Assembly (NCBI GenBank): GCA_035079385.1
Contig: JAVHKY010000004.1
Location: 15,655,001-15,719,000 of the forward strand
From: Aspidiotus rigidus
Taxonomy: Eukaryota > Arthropoda > Insecta > Hemiptera > Diaspididae
Direction: 5' to 3'
DNA: 64,000 nt
Part shown: positions 48,758 to 61,000 of the stretch, piece after piece
Layout: every line of letters begins with the position of its first letter
How positions within the stretch are numbered: position 1 is the first letter of the stretch
The notes under the pieces: model-generated
Databases searched by the model: none
Told to the model about the DNA's origin: nothing
The model's input: the letters and a program-made list of their open reading frames with translations, nothing else
Program-made: the position numbers and the translations under genes

Positions 48758-50440
48758 CTAAGTTTTAGACCAATTGATGGTTATATTTTCAATTTTCACA
48801 TTTGAACAATTTGAAAACAAAATTACTTTGTCAAGCGGAAAAACAGATTCTAATGATTGCACGGATAGTGGATGCGGCTTATGAATATCTTGTAAAGGTG
48901 GAGTATCAACATTTTCAATCGTTATAACTTGAGTTGAACGTACTTCTTGACTCAGAGTCAATCTGCCTGAAGAATTATTTTCCAGTTCAACATCACCATG
49001 CAAAACAGTATCATCAAATGTAACCTCTTCGATTGATTGAGGCACCGAGTTGTCAAGAGTTGATGACAAACCATCAAGAACAGAATTTTGGAGTGTTACT
49101 TCTTCGATTAAATACAAATTATCTCGCGCAGTTGAACTAGCAGTAGATTGTACTTGCATTGAGGAGTTTGTATTCTTGGTACTTCGAGCTATAATAAAAC
49201 AATGATATAGTAATTTATTATCACACAAGAGCAGGCCTACACCTAGATTATAGTGATAAATTTTAAAACATAAGTACCTACTGATGATAGAAAAAACGTC
49301 ACCTGGTAAAGCCTCATCAGGATCAGGAAATATTGCATTTCTAATCATATTTTCGCACTTTTCTTTCTGGCACATGGAATCCGCTATATACGATTCAGCA
49401 ACTGAATTACTTTTCCATTTAGTTTGACGTTTCATATCTAGAACGGTCGCACCTGAATTGACCATAAAAGTCGCAGAGGTATGACGGTAGCAATGGCCTA
49501 TGAACAATTCAGGAGAACATTGATAATAACACAACACTGTCCTCAAATCATTGAGCAAATAAAAAATAAATTACCAGTATAACTTTTTGGATCAGGCAAT
49601 TTTAAGAATTCGGCAATCTTCTTTGGACTAGCACTGAATGTGTTCTTGCCAATGGGCTGATTAGAGCATCTCTGATTCATATAACGCAGAAAAAAACGAC
49701 GAGATGATGCATCCTCGGGTCTCAATGAAGCATATTTTTTAACAATGCTGTAGAATTGTTTCTTGATGAGGAAAGAACGTTCAACATACGTCTTCGAAAA
49801 ACAAACCTTGGGGGATCGTCACAGAATACGAACTTCCGTTATCTTCTACGTCATCTACTGTGAGATTTACCAATTCGCAAGTTCGACATGTGCCTTCCAA
49901 TCCGAAAATTGCGATAACCTATATATCAACAACGAGAAAAGGAACAGTTGTAGAAAATTCTGAGCATCAGATAAGTATCGAACTAATAAACAAAATAGTT
50001 TTTATTTTACTCACTTTCACTGCCAAATATGAACGATCATCAGCTTTCAATAAAAAGTCACGAACTTGATTTGCGGTGAGAACATTTGATTTCTTAGAAA
50101 CGTATCCTTTCGAATTGTTCTTAATGAAAGCTCGCACCTTAGGATAATTCGTAATGTCAATATCGTCTTGAACTTTCATAACTGCTGCTAACATGGAATA
50201 CATGCTCCAGATCGAAGATGGCTTGTATTTTTCAGACATGATTGTGAAATACGCTAATAACACAAGTTCGGAATCGGAATTTGCACTTTCCGATCTTTTC
50301 CATTCTTGGTAACGGTGTTTTGACTTTTTCGGAATCAACTGTTCGATAGCCAAATTGGCTATGGAGAGAATATGTGGTGGAGTTCGACTTCCACAATTAT
50401 CATCACTGCGATTGCCGTTCTGTTGATCATCCATGTCCAT
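48758..50440 (-). CDS. Crypton-like tyrosine recombinase, four exons, one frameshift
   Basis: A tyrosine recombinase of the Crypton type, a cut-and-paste element family and a source of host-domesticated genes. Exons on the minus strand: 50440-50015, 49918-49575, 49497-49282, 49188-48758, all with GT-AG borders and matching phases (0, 1, 1). Exon 1 starts MDMDDQQNGN at the first ATG and holds the SAM-like N-terminal core domain (YFTIMSEKYKPSSIWSMYSM, then VRAFIKNNSKGYVSKK, then LTANQVRDFL). Exon 2 has GTCRTCELVNLTVDDVED with the first catalytic Arg. Exon 3 opens GHCYRHTSATF, giving H-x-x-R, and continues WKSNSVAESYIADS with the nucleophile Tyr. Exon 4 adds an acidic Ser/Thr-rich tail of about 140 codons ending WSKT. 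In exon 2 near 49795-49815 the frame changes by one base between VTIP and KTYVERSF, so the gene is broken or the base is a sequence error. All catalytic residues are present. The tail has no match I know. Confidence 0.75.
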
Positions 50441-51164
50441 TCTCCAAAATAAAACCGGAAGAAATATCACAGATTTTGAATAAAACTCAAATTTTCGAAA
50501 TTTTGAAACACCGACTCATGGGTAAGGCATCTTAGATGATAACATTAACAAGACGACGTAATCAAGTAGTTAGCGTTGGCGCTTAGCGGTTAAAATTTGT
50601 GCGACATAGACGTAAAACGCGTGCGCTGCTGTAAAGAAGTCACGTCATGTTCTTTACAACCATGGAGAGTGTATCCATGTAAAACTAGACTTACAGTTCT
50701 AAAAATAGGCTGTAGTGTAAAACATCGTTTTTTGAACATGTATAAATTAAAATATTTCAAATCCACTTCAAAATAAATATCCAATTTTTCGATTATCTTT
50801 CATTTTCATAATTCTTTCGTCATCGAAATGTTCTGGATTCCTCCATTCAATCCACCATATTATGGTAAATGCTTACGCATAGCCCATCCATATAAATTAT
50901 TTGCATCTAAATACTGGATAAATATTACAGAATTGTGAGTTTTACCGAATTTCTTTCTCATGTATTTATTATTAGCCTTTGTATATCTATCTGAATATGA
51001 AGATATTCCTCCTCATTTAGCTTTTTCAAACATTACAATTTTTGAAACGTGAAATTTCCGCTTTGGGCTAGAAGGGATCTAGGATTTCCAAAAGTCGAGA
51101 AAGTTCATTGTGCTCCCCCGTTGTTTACCTTACGGCGAGTGTAATACCTCACTTTTTAAAGGTA

Positions 51165-51455
51165 AAAAGTCAGTAAAATGGGACTGACGTACACTAGCCT
51201 TGGACGAGAGTAGATTACTCTGAAAAATTGATACAACTTTGATGAAATTTTAAAAATTGGCACAGGAGAAAAAATACGGTAAAATTGACTCGCATTTGTT
51301 TCAAAACAGCTCAATAATCAGTATGGAAAATTAGAGGATTGTTAAGACATAGCCACGCTCAATGAAAATGAGCTTGGCGCAAAGAAAAGGGCAGCTGGTG
51401 CATAGTGGCGCAGAACATATGTACGGATATATCTTTTATCTACCACCGTTCACTC
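51165..51455 (-). repeat. right arm of an 8-kb-spaced inverted repeat
   Basis: The reverse complement (TTCTGCGCCACTATGCACC, then TTTGCGCCAAGCTCATTTTC) aligns with 42760-43040 over its whole length with moderate divergence. It ends about 450 bp before the first teneurin exon in the window. Confidence 0.75.
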
Positions 51456-51903
51456 GGAGGAAAAGAAGAGCGTGTAGTATATATGTATAACGTAAATAGG
51501 TATTGCTCGAACATTATTGTTGGAGCCGAGAATATACCCGCGCTTATAACGTCGTCCTGCCACGATATCCCGATTTAAGTTAATTACGACTTTTGTACGC
51601 GAAGCTTTTAAAAGTTTAGCAAACAAACAGGAGTTGTAGATTGAAATCAGTCGCCGATACAAATGCGACGGAGAAAATAATATTAGCTACAGTACAAAAC
51701 GACGTTTTTCCGTATATAGTAAATTTTATAAATTAAAAAAAAAAAAAAAAAGAAGAAGAAGTTCCGTTTTCTGTATCCGATGGTCGACGCATCTCACTCC
51801 GTGATCGTTCACGTAATGGCAAACCGAATTTACTATCATGGCTGCAAAAATTAATAAGCGCCTGGCTTTTCAACGATATTCGTTACTTTGTTTACAAATG
51901 TAG

Positions 51904-52023
51904 GAGAGTAGCGGTGATCCGAGGTCTGTGCGTATCTCAGCAAGGGCTTCCAATAATGGGTATACGTGTTTCTTTGTCCCTCGATAACAAATACGGATTT
52001 ACCATTACCAGAAATGATGGAAG
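51904..52023 (+). CDS. Ten-m/Ten-a: teneurin exon a (start of plug region)
   Basis: Acceptor TAG at 51901-51903; donor GTTAGT at 52024. It is read from the third base of a split codon, encodes RVAVIRG through TRNDG, and ends in the first two bases of an Arg codon completed by the next exon. The incoming phase requires a preceding exon ending two bases into a codon. I found no such EGF-type exon upstream in the window. Confidence 0.9.
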
Positions 52024-55000
52024 GTTAGTATTACAGATTATATTTACGCGCGGTATACCATCTACATATTTATACGGTTCGCGGTATCTGCGATTGTATG
52101 TAACTTAGGTGACGTTAAAAAAGTAAATAAGAAAAAGTGGAGACAGAACGATTTTAGTGAATGACAACAAAGACACTCTCTTGTTTACCCTGAATTCTCG
52201 CTCCCTCCGGAGCGGCACGTCGATTTTCGAGTGCTTGTACTTACTTACATTGTCTGCGAGGGTATTGACGGGAGAGAGTTTTTGTCTGCCATATGCGAGA
52301 GATCACTCAATCAGATTAGTTTCCTGTATTTGTATAAGTACTGTCTTCTTTTCAAATATATTATAGTGTAGCTGTCGACGTAACGGTTCTATTAAATTAG
52401 AGTGGTATAATGTAATCAGGTTCGATTTCATGGTTAATGGTGGAGAAACTATAACGCTGCAGTTTCAACGAACGCCCTATAAATTGAAAACGGTTATGGT
52501 GTCGGTGCCTTGGAATCAGATGATAGTTATATCGCCGGTGATCATGGAACTGAAAGACGAGAATGTGTTCAAGGATCAGGTGTTGCCGTATCCACCAGGT
52601 AGGTTATTTGTATAATGAATGAATGTAAAGAATAATTCGTCGCTTTCCCGTTCCGAGTCCTTCTCAAGAGAGTTGAATAGCTGAAACAAATTTGGTCATT
52701 GTCAGTACCGTAAAGTAAATTGTACCGTCCACTTGTGACTCAAGGAGGGAATTTCGCATTACTTTACAGTTCTCGGTATGTAATCTACGTTGCTAAGAGT
52801 CAAAAAGACTGGACGATTTGACCCGGATATGTCTGGAAATTATTAACAGGGAACCTGTTTTATGGGGCCGTAATTTGTAGAAAAATTTGAGGCGCCGTCG
52901 GCAAAACGTTGGACTTAAAAATAAAAATTGCGGGTTCTTTATCGGAGTTGAACGAGAGGTGGTACAGAACCATGTGAAATCTGAAAAATATTGACGTACC
53001 ACATGTATGATGTCACAGACCTGGACTTTGAAGCTATATAATTATAATAGGAGGGGGACTTAGAAAAATTCCGACCTCATTCGACCTTCGAGCTATATAT
53101 GATGAGAGGACTTAGAAGACCGTTCGCTTTCTGAGTCTTGTGGTGTTTGAAGCGTTGCATATCTGGCTCATTGAAGGGGCTAAGTCAATTGGTGTTTGAA
53201 GCACTGCATATCTGGTTACTCGAAGGGACTATCTATCAGACTATAATACGCAGACCACTGAGTTATACCGGGTAGGGCAGAAAGATGTTACCAGTTAAAT
53301 GGAGGTTCGCGCTAAATGTCGCAAAACTTTAGACGTATAGTTTGAGTGTACGAATTTGTTATCTTAATTTTATCTTTAATTTGAGCCATACCCGAAGTTT
53401 CTCCGACTTTTCTGAGCCGAGTTATGGACCAATTTGCCAGGATTTCCAAAATAAGAAATTGAAAAATCCCCAACTTCCAAGCTTCATAGGGTTATTTAGG
53501 TATATTTTTCGGGATTGGCGTCAAATTTCACTTTCAAATCGGATAAAATATGGAAGTTTGAACAATTTTTAATTTTTGAGAGTTTTGGCAAATTGATCAA
53601 TTTTTGGCCCATTTTGGTCCATAACTCGGCTCAGAAATGTCGTAGAAAGTTGAGTAGGGGATCTAAGCTGAGTGAATTTTGTTCAAACTTCCATTTAACT
53701 GGTAACATCTTTTTGCCCCGCCCGGTATATGATAGGAGGTGGATTTAGAAAAATGTTGAGCGCCCAGCCTTGCCGGCCGGACGCTGGACTTTTTTCCCGA
53801 AAAAAAAAAAAAACGATAAAACAGGCGACCTCCAAGCTATAATAGGGGAACTTGGAAAAAACTAATGGGTTCTTTAACGGAGTGGAACGAGGGGTGGCAG
53901 GGAACTTGATTCATGGAGCGCGTGGGATCTGAGAAATATTGACGCACCAGAAGTATGACGTCGTCAAATTGTGACGTCATAGGCCCGGACTATGGAGCTG
54001 TATATAATAGGAGGGGGACTTGGAGAGATCCGACCTCCAAGTATGTATGATTGGACTTCTGAGTCTTGCGTTGCATGTCTGGCTCATCAAAGGGGCTCAG
54101 TCATTGTGTATGAAGCACTGCATATCTAAATACTCGAAGGGACTACTATCAGGCTATATACCCAGACCACTGAGTTATATATCGTAGGAGGGCGATTTAG
54201 AAAATTTTTGAGCTCTGAGCTTCGCTGGGGACTTTTTCCCCGAAAAAAACCGCCGATAAAACAGGTTCCCTGTTAAAATTTGGACCTCCGAGCTGTTTAT
54301 GATGGGGAGGGGGGGGGGGGGGGGCTTGAGAAAAACTCATGCTTTCTTCAACGGAGTTAGACGAGGTATGGCAGGGAACCTGTTTTATGGGGCACGTGGG
54401 ATCTGAAAAATGTACGAAGTCTGTGGATTGTGACGTCACAAGCCTTGACCTATAATGTCATTAAATTGTGATGTCACAGATCCGGGTTTTAGAGCTACAT
54501 ATGATAGGAGGGGGACGTAGAATACCTTAGAAGGACGTTTTGAGTCTTATGGTGTTTGAAGCGTTGCATATCTGCCTCATTCAAGGCGCTGAGCCATTTG
54601 GTGTATGAAGCACTGCATATGTAGTCACTTGAAGGGACTATCTATCAGGCTGTATACACCTACCACCCAGCTATGTATGATAGGAGGGCAGGGGCGGATT
54701 CATGGGAGAAACAAAAAATACGCCCCCCCCCCAAAAAAAAAAAAAAAAAAAAAAAAAACTGAAATTGTCTAATTTGACTATTTTCCGAACGGAGCGACGA
54801 AAAAAATTTCTCAACAATGGAATACCCCCCCCCCCCCCAAAAAAAAAAAAATGTATTCGTGAATCCGCCCCTGGGAGGGGATTTAGAAAATTTTTGAAAC
54901 CGAGCTTTGTCGGCCGTTTTTCCCGGAAAAAAACCCTATAAAACAGGTTCCATGTTGAAATTTCAACCTCCGAGCTCTATCTGGTAGGAGGGACAGACAG

Positions 55001-58000
55001 GGAGAAATTTCGACCTCCGAGCTGTATATGATTGGAGGGACACTTGGAAAAAACTCATGGGTTCATTGACGGAGTTAAACGAGAGGTGGCTGGGAACCTG
55101 TTTTATGGGGTACGTAGGATCTGATAAATGTATGACGTCATTGATTTGTGACGTCACAGATCCGGACTTTGGAGCTATATATGATAGGAGGTGGACTTCG
55201 AAAAAACTTCGACCTCCGAGCTGTATATGATAGAAGGTCGATCTCTAAACGACTTTGAAGTTGCAGGACGGCAGACATTATTCCGCGCCCCCCCCCCCCC
55301 CCCCCCCCGATAAAACAGGTTCTCTGTTGGTATTGAGAATTCAAAATGAAATCTTGAAGATTCTTGAACGGCGTTTTTCGAAGTTCTCCGAGCCAGCGAT
55401 TCATCGTCCCCAATCTCTTGCAGTGACCGGCTGAGCTTCCCGCGCTCACGCCTCTTTATAGGTCTCACACTCAAATGAGGTGTGCTACGGCTCATCATTC
55501 CGCTCTTGATCCCATTGCCCGATCAACTTTCCTTGACTTCTCATCAGGTGAAAGTTCAGCTGACCATGGTCTCGATTCATCCATTAATCAAGATCGCGTA
55601 TTTACACACGGGTCGTCCACTTCCCTAGCTCACTCTGTACAATTCTCACTTTTCAAGCAAGGACCGTCTGGTTCCCTACGTGACCTATAAAGCCTCTTGA
55701 TCGGTAATTGTCCTCTTCTTTGTTTGAATACCACCAATTAAGCTTTTCAAATACGCAAAGAGCCTCCGTTAAAACCGTGAGGTAAGCTCTAATATACCTC
55801 AGTCCCACTCTTGGTTGGATCTCTTTCATAAGTCAGCTCATATTGAGGCACGATATAGGACGATCGATACCGCAGTGCTCATCGTTATCCTTTTTACTTC
55901 CCTCTACCCTCCTAGGTTTAGGTGGGTCACTACCTCGCTCACCTTTTCCGCTGCTATCAGGAAAAGGTGCTTGAAGCTCAACTTTGAATGAAATCAAATA
56001 TCCAGGTAACTTACTTCATCACATTCTTGATCGTGATTCCAACACCTTGTAGGCGAAATCGTGTGGACTGAACTTTCGACGGGATGTGAATAATATGGCA
56101 TCCTACTACTAGTTCTAGTCTGGCCAACTCGACCCAAAGCATCACTGCCTCTAGGGTATGGTTTACCCTGCTCTGCACCGCTGCAGTTGTTTCGGCAGCG
56201 ACGCACCACAAGAGAAGCCTTGTGGCACGCCACAGTGACTGGGCACTTTGTTTCACCAACAGACGCAATTTTTCGACAGCTAAGATTGCTGTGGAGCACC
56301 CTGAGCAAGAATGCAGGCCTTTCTGCGTCCATAAAGGCTTCCAATATCCTCTCACATGAAACCGAGTTGCACGCTCTTCTTATGTCGAGGCTGACAGATG
56401 CGCAAAACTGACGCGTAACTATTGTTGACTCGGCTATTTTCTTCAGCTTGACCTGATGTACAGATTCCAGTTTGAAAACCGTACTGACTACTTGAGATTA
56501 TGACTGTCTCCTTCCTTCAGGTAGATTTCGGGTCGATTAGCTATTACCCTCTCTAGAGGTTTGTCCGCGTTATCTAGCTGGCAAAGTGGTCGATAAGAAG
56601 ATGGCAGGCCAGGTGGTTTATCTTTCTTCTCGATCAACGCTAGCCTGACTTTCTTTTATCGCACGGGAAATAGTCAAATAGTAACTGCTGTATTGAATCT
56701 ATCAACAAGCACTGCCGGATCAACTGAATACATTGCGCTCGTCTCATATGGACTCGGAGCCTTTCAGTACTCACCTCACAGTCTATTGACTGCTGCGTCC
56801 ACCTCGTCGATATCTAGAAAAGGTATGCCATCCTCTGGTACTATTGGTACAGGGTGTCCACTTTTCTGGAAAATCTGGAAGTCAGGGAAAAGTCAGGGAA
56901 TTTTTTGAGATACGTTAAAAAAATTCGAGCTAAGAAGTTTTTCTTTTTTTTTTTTTTTTTGCTTTTTAGTGGAAATTAATGGTCTGGAAAACCTGAAAAA
57001 GTCAGGGAAAAGTCATGAAAAGTCAGGGAATTTTATTTCAGAGAAAAAGTGAACACCCTGTGGTAGCATTACCATTGGTGTTGCTTGTTATGGGGTTAGC
57101 GCATCAATGACTCGCGCCGTGGCATCCAACTCCATTCGGCTCATTGCGGAGAGGCTTTTTAGTTTCTTCAGCACTATCTCTCCTTTTCTGCTATTTCTCA
57201 CAGCTCTTGCCATGCACTATTCTTGATGTCTTTTATGGCTTTCTTCGGCCTCTTACGAGCCAGCTGGTATTCAGTTGCGACCCCCTGCACTTCTTCGCGG
57301 TCTCTACTACGCTGCTGGTTGCACTCGTTTCTGAAATGGGCAATGATATCGGTCCATCAGTAAACAGCTCTTCTCTTACTTAGTGGATCTTGCCTGAGAA
57401 TGACCATATCCTATGCTTTGATGAGAGTCTTTATCATCCTTTCTGCTGCCACCTTTGCTTTTTTTTTCCTTGCTCCTGCTCTTGGTCCCATGCGAGAGCG
57501 AGAAAGCTAGCCTTCAGACGATCGCTATTTAGCTTTCTGATTGCCCATTTTCTGAACAATTTCGGTGAACCGGTGACCTCCGCTTCCTGGTCCCAGAATA
57601 CGCTTGATCCCGTACCGCCCAGTCGGGCTCTTTGAGACAAATGTGACATCAATAAGGGACCCATAACCTTGATGCACTCGGATAAGAGTGTTGCCTACGT
57701 TGGCCCTTTTCCAGTCCCTTGCGAACAATTGTGCAGGGCAGGAAAATACCAATTTAGAACTTTGTAGATGATGTTGGTCAAAGGTTCAACCGCCTTCGGA
57801 ACCACTCTTTGCTCAATGGTCGGAATATTTTGAAGTCTAGTTCTTGTTATATACGAGTTCTCAGTAATCAACAATTTTTCAAGTTCCTCTCTTGATCTAC
57901 GGTACAGCTCGATGATCGAGATTCTTCCAAGTCATCCACCTTCTGTATGTAACAAAGAAACTTTTCCTAGTTCTCCCTACCCCACATGATTCTTCGGAAT

Positions 58001-61000
58001 TCCTACCCTCCAGAAGAAGGAGCCCCAACCCGTGAGAGATAGTTAAGAATGTCCAATTTTAATGCAAAGAAAGGTCGTTTAGTCTCATTTTTCCACGATT
58101 TATCCAACCCAGGTGGATAAACTTTCATTTCTTGTCAGGCCTAGATGTCAGGGCCTCCGGACGCGAACGTTTTCCCTTGGATTCGAGCCCAACTGATCTC
58201 CTGTCTTTTCGAGTCAACTTCGTAGTCGGAGCTTGTGTTCCTCCGGTGCAGTATGGATTGATTGTTTCCAACTCACTGATCACGTATCTATTCAAGTGTG
58301 GGCACCCTTTTTTTCTTCATAGAATCTGAAGCTATCTCCGCTTTCTTTTACGCGTCGAAACTTGTAATTTTTCAAGGTCTCCCAGGTATGAAAATTAGAG
58401 CCGAAAATTTAAACCCGTCTTTTGTGGATCCATAATGACTTGGACGTTTGTCCGAAAGATGTACCTCGCGCGTGCTCAAAGCTAAATCCCCTTCAGACTT
58501 CAAAATTTTGAAGGTCCTTTCTTTGTAGAAAGGTCGTGCCAAAGTTTCCTAATGTCCTCATAATTCGGCTAGAACATTTCAAATCTCTAAACTAGGTCAA
58601 GGTCATCCGGATATGGACTTTTTTCTGAGAAATCGACCTCAACAAAAGTGAAGTCCGGCTTCTCTTTAGAATAGCGAGGGACGAGTAAGGGAGGGTGATT
58701 TGGGGTCCGTTTTATGGAGGAGCGCAACGCCATGGGAAAGTCAGGTCCCAGGTGAGCAAATGCTTAGTACGGAACTGGACTGGAAACTTTGGTAGGATAT
58801 GTTTAAGGGAGACCGTGTATTTGTGGAGGTCAACAGAAAACTTTTAAGAAGTAGAGATGGTGATGAGAGCTCGACTCTGGGCGAGACGTTTCTCTGAGCG
58901 ATGCTATTGGGGTCGAGTTAGCCTTATGATCTCGACCGACTGCAAGGAATTTAATTTCAAGGAGGGAGGATTTGCAGAGTGATTTGTATATGAGAGGAGC
59001 CTGAGCTGCGATTCGTCTTCCAATCGAATCAGGATTTATCTCAAAATCCAAGGTTGTAAATACAATCTTTATTTATGTTTCAGAAATCTTGAAGTTTCCT
59101 GTCCTCGAGCAAGATATTCCACTCTGTACAGATCACAATGAAAGCGCGTTGAATCCACATGTGTTGTCTACGTGGGTACCAGAGAAAATCGGAGGCCCTA
59201 CGACGAAGAGATTAATTTACCTCGAATCTCAAGTATTTGTCGTTGTACTTTTGCGTGTATTCGTCGTAATATTGATAGCATAATATGGGCACTGTGTGAT
59301 ATTATAGGTGTTACAAGATCCAATCAAACTACCCGGTTCGAATATCTATCTATTGTACCGCAACAGTCTATCAGCCGGATATTTATCGTATTTGCTAATC
59401 AAACTTACCGAATCGACGATACCTTCCACCTTAACGAGGATATACGTTCATGTCGAAGTCGAAGGGTGTATATTTACGGAAGAATTAGAACCAGATATCG
59501 ATCTTAGCTATACATTCACATGGGATAAACGTAATATTTACAAACAAAAGGTAAATTACCGACTTATCAATATAATGAAATCGTCTGTAGTTTGCGATCG
59601 TATATTCAAGTATTACTAACGCTATTTGTTGCTAAAGGTTTATGGTATCACACACGCGAAAGTTTCTATCGGTTATCAGTATTTACATTGCCCGAAAATA
59701 ATGTGGGAAATTCACGCAGCTACGATGAAAGGTTTCGAAGTGGATACATCCGACATCGGTGGTTGGAGTCTGGACGTACACCATCATTATAACTTCCACG
59801 AGGGTTAGTAATTCTTATTCTGCAGAGAAATCGTCATCGTAAGCCAGGGGTGCCGTGAGACCATTTTCATTCATAAACGCGATCTATAGACGAATACTCC
59901 GACTTGGAGTAAAGCATGCAAACCGCAGAAAAATAAAAGACGATGAGAGCTTTCGGTTAATAAACCATCTTCAAGCCTGAAATGAAAGCAACTGACGAAT
60001 AAATGAGAAGAACGAGGTATTAAGATCGTCCAAACGAGAAATCACGGTGTGAGTCATAAACCAGTTCGATCAGGCCATCTTCCGGAATGTAAGAGTTGAG
60101 TACAAGGATACCGTCGGTGTTTAGATGACGCATTATCTCTTTATTCTCGAGGGCGATGCGCTTACGGTAGGAATTCTCCTTATGGAGGAGCTTTTCGGAT
60201 CCCTCGCGGAAGCCGTGGCCACTGTTTATCAAGTGATCGGCGAAAGCTGACTCCCCTAAGTGTCCCTCCTTCCAAGACTTCAGGTGCTCAGCTACTTTAA
60301 CTTTCATTTGGCGGCTGGTCTCACCAATATAAAAAAGCCTCCACAATCCTCACATTCCAACTTATAAACACCACTCCTCTCATCGACAGGTATGGGGTCC
60401 TTCAGTCTCACAAACAACCTCTTGACTGTGGTAGGGTTGTAAAACGCGGGTCTGAAGCCAAACGGGCGAAGGGCCCGACCCAATTGCAGGGAGAACTTCC
60501 CCAGGAAAGGGAGACTGATCCAACGCAAACGGCGATCACGGATCGTGTCTCGGGGGAGGGAGGTGGTGGAATCCAGGAGGCTCCTCGTAACTTTCCTCCG
60601 AACCATCGCGTCAACGTCGTCATTGACCCCATTCACTCTGGCCAGCTGTTTTATTGTGAATAACTCTTTGTTGAAGGCAGACTGACTCAAAGGAATACAA
60701 GTCAGTCTGTGAACTAGGCTATGAAAGGCAGCCATCTTGTGAGCAACAGGACTGAACGAACCACCATGGACTAAAACATCGGTCGTAGTATCTTTCCTGT
60801 AAATTCCAAACTTATGGATACCGTCTATTATAGAGATCGATAAACCCAAAAAGTTAATGGAAAATACCCCTATTTCCAACGTAAATTTGATGGAAGAGTA
60901 CCAGGAATTGAGATACCTCAGAAACTCACCAAGGAGATCTGGGTGACCAGTCCAGGTACATAAAACGTCATCAACGTACCTGTGCAATAGTGAATATGAT

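Larger units (their letters stand above)
47791..50757. mobile_element. 3-kb unit with 30-bp terminal inverted repeats
   Basis: Bases 47791-47820 and the reverse complement of 50728-50757 are identical over 30 bp (they start AAATATTTTAATTTATAC). Between them, all on the minus strand, lie a Crypton-like recombinase gene (48758-50440), a 220-bp tandem duplication (48293-48732) and a hAT-like protein fragment (47935-48255). No target duplication is obvious at the edges. It could be a TIR transposon that captured or hosts a Crypton, or an unrelated inverted-repeat pair around it. Confidence 0.55.
52841..55325 (+). repeat. TGACGTCA-rich repeat family, cluster in teneurin intron
   Basis: Several incomplete and complete units follow one another. 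Left-end words AGGGAACCTGTTTTATGGGG occur at about 52850, 54375 and 55091. Right-end words GATAAAACAGGTTC occur at about 54255, 54946 and 55312. Interiors carry TATATGATAGGAGG, GTGTTTGAAGCGTTGCATAT and GTGACGTCA. Homopolymers (G near 54310, C near 55290) lie within units. Other MITEs are nested inside (53267 and 54689). Confidence 0.75.

Noticed and set aside
50441..50470. Longer start for the recombinase at 50470
   Set aside because: That codon is GTG, not ATG. The first ATG in frame is at 50440 and begins MDMDDQQ.
55138..55498. Overlapping 103- and 107-codon minus-strand frames
   Set aside because: Both read through the C20 homopolymer and TGACGTCA-family sequence as poly-Gly. No real domain.
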